Assembly: GCA_037833965.1 (NCBI GenBank)
Contig: AP031352.1
Location: 19,696,501-19,760,500, forward strand
Length of the DNA: 64,000 nucleotides
Source: Marchantia polymorpha subsp. ruderalis
Taxonomy: Eukaryota; Streptophyta; Marchantiopsida; Marchantiales; Marchantiaceae
Direction: 5' to 3'
Of the stretch, positions 55,786 to 64,000 are shown piece by piece. The notes beneath the pieces were generated by a model. That model was not told where the DNA came from, ran no database searches, and was given only the letters and a program-made list of their open reading frames with translations. Every line of letters begins with the position of its first letter. The stretch's first letter is position 1. The position numbers and the translations under genes were made by a program.

Positions 55786-55992
55786 GCCGAAGGAGAACTC
55801 CTTCAAAGTCGATCGTTTAGGGCGGGCGCCTGTTTCGGACATTGCGCCCAACTCGATGATTCTCGATGATTCTACGAGATCATCCATTTTCACTCTATTT
55901 AAATGTACCGATCACTATTTACACTGCTGCAGCGGTAGTGTTTTCCAAAAATGTTTTAAATTCCGCATAAATACAAAAAGTGGGTTACCACA

Positions 55993-55997
55993 TCTAG
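55993..55997. repeat. Target-site duplication TCTAG, right copy
   Basis: Directly follows the large solo LTR. Partner of 42708-42712. Confidence 0.92.
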
Positions 55998-56090
55998 ATC
56001 CACAAATCGATCTGCAAGCCTTTGATGTGTCATTAAAAAGCCCTGGTTCTTCTTGTCAATTGATATCTCTCGTTTGAGTGTAGTCTCCTC
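55998..56090 (-). pseudogene. Coiled-coil protein gene, upstream exon part
   Basis: On the minus strand, after a plausible acceptor (TGCACTTAG, 56091 onward), the frame reads EETTLKREISIDKKNQ, then FLMTHQRLADRFVDLE. Across the empty site of the solo LTR this frame joins EREQHLKSMEVNI at 42707. It belongs to the host gene described at 42217-42707. Exons further upstream are not seen, because LTR sequence starts about 10 bases beyond the acceptor. The protein family is not recognised. Confidence 0.55.
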
Positions 56091-56100
56091 CTAAGTGCAG

Positions 56101-56350
56101 ATTTCAAATTCAATTTTCGAGCATGTGAGTCCGCGCAACGGCGGAGCGTGAAGTTGAGCGTGCGAGAGGAGGGCCGTTACGCCTCCAAGCCGGCGCAGCC
56201 ATCAAGTGAGTCGACACTCACGACCAAGTGTCGACAATGAAATCTTGTGAGCCGAGGGCGGGCGACTCATTCTTGAATTTGCGATTTTGATTTCTCGTGA
56301 GAGCTGCGCGCGCACACATTCTGGCAGAGAGAAATCCGAGAAGGCGACGC
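56101..56350 (+). repeat. LTR-A-related fragment, left piece
   Basis: Plus-strand LTR sequence beginning inside U3 (TTCAAATTCAATTTTCGAGC, compare 61090) and running into the first part of the LTR reading frame. A short solo LTR at 56351 interrupts it, and it resumes at 59163. The LTR start is missing. Confidence 0.75.
56346..56350. repeat. Target-site duplication of short solo LTR, left copy (GACGC)
   Basis: GACGC precedes TGTGGTAACCC at 56351. Its partner is 59158-59162. Confidence 0.9.
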
Positions 56351-58048
56351 TGTGGTAACCCACATTTTGTTTTTTGTCGGAACTAAAACATTTTTGAATA
56401 GTAAGTACCGCGGCAGTAGCTGTAAATAGTAATCGGTACGCGAAACCAGAGGATCGAGGACAGTCAAGGGGTTTTGGGCTTAGGCCACAGTGGGACGCTT
56501 GGGACGGAACGGGCGGTTCATGATGCAGGATCCGCTTCGAGCACCTTTGGCGGTAGTTCACTCATAACTTTCTCAATTCGTAACGCTTTGAGTTGCTTAG
56601 GGTCTCGTTAGAAAGAACTCGACGCGCTGGTTCTAACGAGCCCAAGAACTTGTGAAACAGATGAGAGGTCACTGAGTTATGAGTGTCGGAAGTTACTGAT
56701 GGGGGGGCCTTCGGCGGTAGAGCGACTTTGGCGGTACGCCTTCGGCGGAAGAAGCGCCGGAAGATGCGCCTTGGGCGGTAGACGCCTTCGGTCAACGCCT
56801 TCGGTGAACGCCTTCGGGTCAACGCCTTCGGGGATGCGGGAGAGTGCATTCGGCGGAAGAGTGAATCCCTCATAACTTTCTCAATTCGCAACGCCTCGAC
56901 TTGGTTAGGGTCTCGTTGGAAAGAACTCGACGCGCTGATTCTAACGAGCCCAAGAACGCCACGAACGGAGGAGAATTCCGGGAGTTATGAAGGTCGCAAG
57001 ATACTCAGCTTTCAGCCTTCGCACAGGCGAAGAAAGTTTTGTCCTATGCGCGGACGAAGGAAGTTCGCCTGCGCACAAGCGAAATAGGGTTTTGACGTAG
57101 GCGCGAAGTTCGCCTACGCACAGGCGTTCGCCTGTGCACAGGCGCTTCGGCGTCGGCGAGAAATCCGCCTTCGGCCCTAGAAATGCGCCCTCGGGGTTGG
57201 AACTTGTACGGACGCGGACGGACGCGGACGCCTGCGAGTAGGCAGCTTGCGACGCGGACGGCCTGTGCACAGGTGGCCTGTGCACAGGCAAACGGCTTTG
57301 GCGGAAGGGAAAAACCGTGATAACGTTTTCAATTCTTTACGGTTTGCGTTAGTTAGAGTTTCGTTGGAAAGAGCTCGACACGCTCGTTCCAACGAGCTCA
57401 AGAACGCTTGGAACGGATGAGGACTTAGGGAGTTATCACTATCGGAAGATACGTAGACGTTCGCCTTCGGCGGAAGGAGTTCGCCACCGGCGGGAATTCC
57501 GCCTACGCGGAAGGGAGATCAACTTTTGTCCGATGCGCAGACGGACGCCTTCGGCGGTTGCACGCCTTTGGCAAAACAGTAAAACCGGCATATCTTTTTC
57601 AATTCTAAGCGGTTTGACTTGATTCGGGTCTCGTTAGAAAGAACTCAACGAGCTGGTTCCAACGAGACCAAGATCTCTTGAAACGGATCAGTCATCAATG
57701 AGTTATGAGCGTCGAAAGCGGCTGTCATGGTTAGGAGAGAGGCCTGCGGCGTTAACATATAGAGGAGCCTTCGGCGTTAACAGTTAGAGGGGGCCTTTGG
57801 CCCAAGGCGGCCCGCGAGTAGGCGGCTTGCGTGTAGGACGCGTGGGACCCACAGTCCTCGGATTTTGGAGAAGGAATTTTGGCCTAGGTTCATAGATCTT
57901 GCGGGGCCCATATCTTTGCGATGGACGGTTGGATGGATCTGAAATTTTGTGGAGCCGTTGATCTCGGCCGGCCACGCATGCCTGCAAATTTTCAGCCTCA
58001 GATCTTGGATGAAGAGGCGCTGGCGGCTCTGTACAGTAGGCTTAGGAT

Positions 58049-58080
58049 TTAGATTTAGGGTTAGGGTTAGATTTAGGTTG
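58049..58080 (+). repeat. Telomere-like short repeat inside the short LTR
   Basis: TTTAGGGTTAGGGTTAG with neighbouring TTTAG(G) units, resembling plant (TTTAGGG) or (TTAGGG) telomere repeats. Only two to four degenerate units, so it may be chance. Confidence 0.45.
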
Positions 58081-58178
58081 TAAGTTAGAGGGGAAGGCAG
58101 CCGCCGACTCCTCAGGTGTAGGATCTGTTGCGGTCGCACCATGGTAGTGTTGTGTAGTGCTAGTTAGGATTTAGAAGG

Positions 58179-58186
58179 TATAAAAT
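58179..58186 (+). promoter_or_regulatory. TATA box of the short solo LTR
   Basis: TATAAAAT followed by AGTTCCAGGCGTTTTGCC, the same block as in the full LTRs. Confidence 0.65.
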
Positions 58187-59157
58187 AGTTCCAGGCGTTT
58201 TGCCTGGGGTTCTTTCCCAAACTCAGAAGTATAGATCAGGAACCCATTTCCTTTGCGTGTTTGTGTCCTTGAGTTCTGTCACCACGCATGAGGAGTTACA
58301 ACTTAGCGTTCCGCATTTTGTAGCTGAAGGCCTTCGGCCGAATGTTTAGAGCTAGTACATTGGTTAGAGACTTGAGTAGTTCGGATCTACACCTGCGGGT
58401 GATTGCCGATGCTAAGAGCCAGTGACTAGTTAGATACTTGAATAGTTTCGCCCCTACACCTTCGAGTGTGTCTTTCTGATTGTACTCCTTTGGGATTTTT
58501 CCCCTGAATGCCAAAGTGAAGTTTTGCTACTTCGTGTAAGCCTTGGTTGTAAATTCAGGTTACGCTGCAGCAAGTGCCTTCAGGGTAACCCCTGTAGTAT
58601 TTCTGGGAATGACAAGTGCCTGAGAATTCAAACTCTTCAATAGACTGTCATTGTGTTACTGGAATGTTTCTTAGTGAGTCCTTCAGTGCGGACCTGTGTT
58701 CTCTGCGCGTTTTGTGAGTTGAGAGTGTTGTTCACCGCGTATGAGTGACTTCGATCCGAAGTAGGCAGTCCAACCCGGGTTTCCTACGCTAGTAGCAAGC
58801 TAGTGGAAGTGTTGTAAAAGCCGGAGTTGGAAGTCACTACCCGCAGCTTCGCTGAGTGTACTCTTGAGAGACTTCCCCCCTGAAATCTTGAGTAGAGGTC
58901 CTAACGGATCTCTGGGTTGTGTTTCTGTAGTTTCAGGTGTGTGTGTGTGTGTGTGTGTGTTACGCTGCACTGTGCGACCTCCGAGTGCGCTCCGAGTGGA
59001 CACTTGAAGTATTTCTGGGAGTGACAGTCGCCTGAGAATTCAAACTCCTCAATAGTCTGTTAAACGTGACACTTTGTACCCTGTGTGTTCCTCTGTCCCT
59101 GTGGGTTCGACCTTTCTACCACTATATTGCAGTTTTAGCCTTTAGTGGGTTATTACA

Positions 59158-59162
59158 GACGC
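59158..59162. repeat. Target-site duplication GACGC, right copy
   Basis: Directly after the LTR end at 59157. Confidence 0.9.
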
Positions 59163-60053
59163 GCAGAGACTTGCATAGCAGAGGGAGAATTGAGTGCGCG
59201 ACCGCGGAAATTGAGGGAGAGTAGAGTTTGTAGAGAAGTCGCAGCCGCGGGCAAGAAGCTTGGGCATAGCGGAGGAGAGTTTGCGAAGTACGATTTCAAG
59301 AACGCGATGTCGAAAGCAACTCAGCTGCGGATGATTCAGCTGAAAATTCCGCAGATTGGGTTGCGCGCTTTCCAGCAACAGCTATCTGCGATGAAGCTCA
59401 ATTTCCTCCTGTGGGGATGGAATTACGTGTGCCAGGACATGGTGCGCAAATGGCAGAAGGAGAGAAACCAACCTACGCGCAGGTTTTGACCGCACGTAAA
59501 GCGATGGACCATCCAAGATTGGAAACAGGTACTGGGAAGATATGCGGGAGAGGACGGACATCTCATATTCGATAGCAAGAGCATCAAGGTCACGAAGGAG
59601 AGATGATTTCCTTCGCGACCCTCTTCAAGAATGCGAAGTCCAGCAAGAACGGGTACAAGACCCGGGACTACAAGGATCGCTACCGCAGAAATGTCGCGGT
59701 AGCACTTGTCCAACTCTTGCAGCCGCACAGGACCACATACATCACTTCTTGGCAAGTGTCCTTCATGGAGCTGGCGTTGGTCGGAGCTCCAATTCACTCG
59801 GCGCGCATCTTATGGAAGATAACGAGGCAGCATGCGTTTGAGGAGAAGGGAGGATCGATCATTCATCTCTCCCCCTTCTTGATCAACTTTTATCGGTCGA
59901 TGGGTTGTCTAACCGCGACCGAGCGTGTTCAATTTCCACTGCTGTCACTCAGCAATTCCAGGTGCTATGTGAAGGACGTCAAGGTTGACACCGACGAGGA
60001 AGAGACTCCTGCCTCCACGCCACCAGCTCAACCGAGAGCGGGAGGAGAATCAT
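59163..60053 (+). CDS. LTR-A-related fragment, right piece with LTR-borne frame (fossil)
   Basis: Continuation of the fragment at 56101. It encodes the conserved domain of the LTR protein (KIPQIGLRAFQQQL, LNFLLWGWNYVCQDMVRKW, YKTRDYKDRYRRN, FLINFYRSMGCLTATERV) and is broken, with a few interruptions. Another LTR starting at 60054 cuts it, so its middle, coiled coil and LTR end are not in the window. Confidence 0.7.
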
Positions 60054-63000
60054 TGTGGTAACCCACTTTTTGCTTTTGTGCGGAATTTAAAACAATTTTG
60101 GAAAACAGTACCGCAGCAGCCGTGTAAACGGTGATCGCTACATTTAAATAGGGTGAAAATGGATAATCGCGGATCTCGCAGGATCTCGTAGAATGCAGAA
60201 GTTGGGCGCAATGTCCGGAACAGGCGCGGACCTGAACGATCGATTCTGAAGGAGTTCTCCTTCGGCGCAAGGCGCATAATCCGCCTTCGGCGGTACGCCT
60301 TCGGCGCTAGAGGGATCCCTCAGAGTTTATGTAATTCACAACGCCTCGACTTGCTCAGGGTCTTGTTGAAAAGAGCTCAACGCGCTCGTTCTAACGAGCT
60401 CAAGGCCGCCTAGAACGGATGAGGACTCAGGGAGTTGTGACTGTCGGAAGATGCAAAGACGAGCGCCTACGCATAAGCGGAAGGAGTTCGTCGTCGGCGG
60501 GAAGTCCGCCGGAAATTCCGCCTACGCATAGGCGGAAGGAATTCGCCTGCGCGTAGGCACTTCGCCATCGGCGGAATATCCGCCTTCGGCCCTAGAAGTT
60601 CGCCTTCGGGGGTGAAGCTCGTACGGCGCCTACGGCGCCAGCGCATCAAGATTAGGTAAGTACCAACGGAGTAGCGAATCCCTACGGTCCGTCTTCGGCT
60701 CAACGCCCACGGCGGAACGGACGGGTGCGCCCTCGGCAGGACGGGACTCTTGAGGCAAGAGCGCCTGCGGAGAGACGAGAGAGATTGACCGACGGGACGA
60801 AATCCGTTGACCGCGGTCAATGTCTTCGGCACAGTCGCCTTCGGCGCTGTGCCTACGGCGAGTACCTACGCCGACGGACATCTTCGACGCTTGCGGTCAG
60901 CGCCTACGCACAGGCGGATGGAGTTCGGAGCCGGCAGGAAGTTTGCCGAGAAATCCGTCTTCGGCGGAAGGAGGACGCCCTCGGCGGAGCGGGATCGATG
61001 CGAGTTGGAGAACGAATGCAAGTAGCGCGTCAGTGAGAAAGACGCCTTCGGCGCTGCGCGACCATGGCCGCGGCGAAGTACGCTGGCGGAGTTCAAATTG
61101 ACATTTCAAGCGTGCGAGTGCGCGCGAAGACGGAGCGTGAAGCCGCGCGTGCGAGAGGAGGGCCGTTACACCTCCAAGCCGGCGTAGCCATCAAGTGAGT
61201 CGACATTCACGACCGAGTGCCGACCATGACATCCTGAGAGCGTAGAACAGACACTTCATTCTTGAATTTGCGATTTCAATTTCTTGTGCGAGTTGCGCGC
61301 GTCCACCTTCTAGCCGAGAGACATTCTAGACACCACCGCGTAGAGACTCACACGGTGACAGAGAAAGAATTGAGTGCGCGACAGTCGGAATCGAGAGAGA
61401 TTAGATTTTGCAGGAGAATCGAAGTAGTGAGCAAGAAGCTTGAGGGTAGCGGAGGAAGGTTCACAAAATCGAATTTCAAGAACGCAATGTCGAAGTCCAC
61501 TCAGCTGCGGATGGTTCGCACGTAGATCGTTGGACTGTCCAAGATTGGGAACAAGTACTGGGGAGATGTGCAGGCGAGGACGGGTTCCTTCTATTTGATA
61601 GTGAGAGCGTCAAGGTGTCGAAGGCGGAAGAAGCCTCCTTCATGGAATTGTTCAAGAGAGAGAAGTCCACCAAGAACGGGTACAGGACCTGTGACTACCG
61701 AGATCACTTCCGCAGAAACGTAGCGATGGCACTTTTGCAACTCTTGCAGCCGCACCGAACAACGTACATCACTTCTTGGCAAGTGTCTTTCGTGGAGCTC
61801 ACATTGGCCGGAGCTCCAGTTTACTGGTCGCGTATCTTGCATAGGGTAACGCAGCAGCATGCGTTTGAGGAGAGGGGAGGAACGATCAATCATCTCTCCC
61901 CCTTCTTGATAAACTTTTATCGGTCGATGGGTTGCTTAACCGCGACCGAGCGTATTCAGTATCCGCTGTTGTCACTCGACAATCTCGGGAGGTATGTGCG
62001 GGATAACGAGGTCGACTCCGAGGCGGAGGACACTCCGACTTCCACTCCACCGGCTCAACAGGATGCGGGGAGAGACGCATCCGCAGCGAGAGTGTCGCGA
62101 AACGGAGATGGAGAGAGGAACTGGAGAAAGAGCCACATCGAGACTCGACGGCTCTCAAACGGAAGCGGCCATTGGAAGAAATTTGCAGTCGGCCGAAGCA
62201 GAAAGCGCGCCGGCTTGTATTACCTGCAACTAGCGCGGAGACGGCGCGGGCAGCCAGAGAGGAGGAGATCCCATGCTCGGAGGAGGACGGGAATGCACGG
62301 ACAGCAGAGGGGTCAGCGGACCTCCCTACGCCGAAGGCACGGACGCCCTTGGCGGAAGTAAGACGACCTTCGGGTCAGGAGCGACAACACATGGCACGGA
62401 TGAGTGTGCCGCCTACGGATAGGCGAATCCTTGCAGACAGGAGAACGCCTGCGGATAGGAGAGCACCTACGCATAGGCGAGACTCACCTCCGGTGCAGCG
62501 CAGGAAAAGAAAGGAGCCGGCGGAAGATTTGCCTTCGGCTCAAGGGCGTTCGGGGCAAGGTCCTTCGGCGGTGAGACCGCTAGGAAATGCGCCTTTGGGG
62601 CAAGGGCCTTCGGGCCACCGAGTTACAAGTAGGGAGCTGGCGGGGAACGCGCCCTCGGCGAGAAATGCGCCGGAAGGTGCGCCTTCGGCGGAAGGGCCTT
62701 CGGGCCAAGGGACATCAGGCGAGCCGCCTTCGGCTCAACCACCTTCGGCGCAAGCGCCGCCAACAATAGCGCCTACACATAGGCAGGACGCATCCCTGGC
62801 GCAGGACCTAATGAAGGAGCGGGACCTAACGGAGGAGCGGATTGACTGTTGGCAGGAGGAAATACGTGTGTGCGATGCACAATTGCACTCCGCGTAGACA
62901 CCTTCCGCACGATCGCCTTCGGCGATGAGAAGTAAGCAGAAGCCGGACGGGCGGGCGATGTGAATTTGGCATAATCACATTCTCCCGCCGCCTTGGACAT

Positions 63001-64000
63001 TTTGGCAGGGAGCAGCGAGGCTGCAGAGGCGACAGTGGTGGCAGACGACGCATACATTTCGAAGCCACACTCAAGACAGTCGCCTACGAATTTAGTGGCG
63101 ACCGAAATCCTCAATTCGGAGGATGACGAAGAAGGAGGATCGACGGAATCAGCGTCGGGATCGGAATCAAGTAAGGAGGAGGAACAGTCAGTGGCAAGCA
63201 GGCCGACGGCGGCACTCTGCGAGCAGGTAGTACCTCTGTTGAGGTACCTTGATCGCAAAATGGAGAAGTACGCGGACCCCCGCCAGCCTGGGTCCTACGT
63301 CGAATTAGTGAGAAGGCGAACCCACACTAAAGTCCACACCAGCAAGTTGTTGGCCCGTGTGGATCAGGAACTTAAGGATCTGCGGGAGAGGCATGATTGC
63401 CTGTGGGGCCACCTCAATCTCATTAAGAAGGTGTACAAAGCTTTCGACAAGACGAAGGACGAGAAGCTGGAAGATTTCGCCAAGGAGAAGGCGAAGCTCG
63501 CAGAGGAGCTGGATTCTGAGCAGGCTCAGATTCAAATTTTGTCAGAGGAGCTCGTGCGACAGACACGGTTGTTAGAGCAGTGTCAGCTCGCACGGCAGGC
63601 GGATGAGGAATTAATCCGCAGACTGCAATCCGAGTGCGGGGAATTGAGAGCGCAGCGTGCGGAGGCCGCATTGCAGTTGGTTGTAGTTGAAGACGATCGC
63701 CGGCGGGAGGCAGATCGCACGAAGGAAGAGATGGCGAGGCGAGTCGCCCACTGTCTCAGGGGCTACGCCCACTCGGAAGTGGCGGCGCAGAAGAAACTCA
63801 CACTGCGCTAGTTAGAGCTTCGTGCAGCGGGGTTGTTGTCAGGTGACAGTCGGAGCCGGCGGCGAGTGGCGAAGAAGCTGGACTCTTTTCTGTCAAAGTC
63901 GCGGGACACCATGGCCAACCTCGAGTCGGGGGTTTCCGCGGTGTTGCGGCGATTGAGACAGCGCAGTCGAGCGGAGGAATGGCAGGGTAGGGAGTTAGTG
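60054..64000 (+). mobile_element. LTR-A-related LTR, running off the window
   Basis: Starts TGTGGTAACCCAC at 60054 inside the fragment above and continues in plus orientation to the window end, inside the C-terminal part of its reading frame. TATA box, U5 and LTR end are beyond the window, so solo or full-length status is unknown. U3 is rich in CGCCTTCGGCG and CGCCTACGCATAGGCG-type palindromes. Confidence 0.85.
61225..63990 (+). CDS. LTR-borne reading frame region, subfamily A relative (fossil)
   Basis: Long region encoding the LTR protein: N-terminal part, then FVELTLAGAPVYWSRILHRV and FLINFYRSMGCLTATERIQY, a Pro/Arg/Ser-rich middle, the Glu-rich patch, LCEQVVPLLRYLDRKMEKY, coiled coil (LVRQTRLLEQCQLARQADEEL) and part of the basic tail. 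It is broken, with several interruptions. It is close to the frame in the large solo LTR at 42713-55992. Confidence 0.7.

Larger units (their letters stand above)
42713..55992 (-). mobile_element. Solo LTR (LTR-A relative) with nested insertions
   Basis: Starts TGTAATAACCC at 42713 and ends GGGTTACCACA at 55992, which on the minus strand is a complete LTR from TGTGGTAACCC to TTATTACA. A 5-bp duplication, TCTAG, flanks it, and no gypsy body remains, so it is a solo LTR. Nested within it are an LTR-B fragment (45082-49184), a 26S rRNA fragment (51030-51520) and a second solo LTR (52062-55780). Without these it is about 5 kb, similar to the arms of element 2. It cuts a host coiled-coil gene. Confidence 0.9.
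56351..59157 (+). mobile_element. Short solo LTR without the LTR-borne gene
   Basis: TGTGGTAACCC at 56351 to GGGTTATTACA at 59157, 2807 bp, with the 5-bp duplication GACGC. It keeps U3 start sequences, a TATA box (58179-58186), R/U5, the 56-bp repeat pair and the TG run, but has none of the LTR reading frame. The U3 has several copies of a CTCGACGCGCT-like unit with GTTAGAAAGAGCT neighbours. It is a naturally shortened LTR form or a deletion product that was still able to integrate. Confidence 0.9.

Noticed and set aside
58049-58080. An interstitial telomere or former chromosome end
   Set aside because: Only a few degenerate units lie inside an LTR, too few to support the claim.

Overview
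The window is nuclear DNA of a land plant. The evidence is a plant-type cytochrome P450 with two GT-AG introns, a plant LINE, a green-plant-type 26S rRNA fragment, and Ty3/gypsy elements of the chromodomain-less (Tat/Athila-like) plant kind. The sequence does not name the species. Some details of the rRNA fragment look unlike flowering plants as I remember them, so a non-flowering lineage such as a bryophyte, lycophyte or fern is a tentative guess. No prokaryotic gene, CRISPR array or tRNA gene was seen.

Layout. Bases 1-32490 are nested LTR-retroelement fossils. An outer plus-strand gypsy element (element 1) starts left of the window. Its integrase region is split by element 2 (3083-19646, target duplication ATCCG), and its 3' LTR begins at 20079. 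That LTR is mixed with two minus-strand copies of the same LTR family and ends at 32490. Bases 32491-42707 are a host island: AT-rich and purine-rich spacer with small repeats, one apparently intact P450 gene (34738-36980, minus), an inverted partial copy of its first exon (38447-38930), a decayed LINE (about 39900-41850, minus) and the 3' part of a coiled-coil gene (42217-42707, minus). From 42713 to 55992 a solo LTR (duplication TCTAG) cuts that coiled-coil gene. The LTR itself holds an LTR-B fragment, a captured 26S rRNA fragment and a second solo LTR (52062-55780, duplication CTTGC). The coiled-coil gene resumes at 55998-56090. The rest is LTR fragments, a short solo LTR (56351-59157, duplication GACGC) and an LTR running off the window at 64000.

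How it fits together. The elements share long LTRs (about 4.9-5.4 kb when full) that run from TGTGGTA to TTATTACA and carry a long reading frame inside U3, upstream of the LTR TATA box. The frame is separate from gag-pol. It encodes a conserved N-terminal domain, a Pro/Arg/Ser-rich middle and a C-terminal coiled coil, and it is recognisable in two diverged LTR subfamilies (A and B here). The longest copy is an uninterrupted 947 codons. This LTR-borne gene is the best candidate for an undescribed system. The other notable observations are element 2, whose two LTRs are head to head so that both genomic ends are U3 ends; a tobamovirus-like UAG read-through context shared by both gypsy elements; sense-orientation capture of 26S rRNA in an LTR; and 16-bp perfect palindromes repeated through both coding and non-coding LTR sequence.
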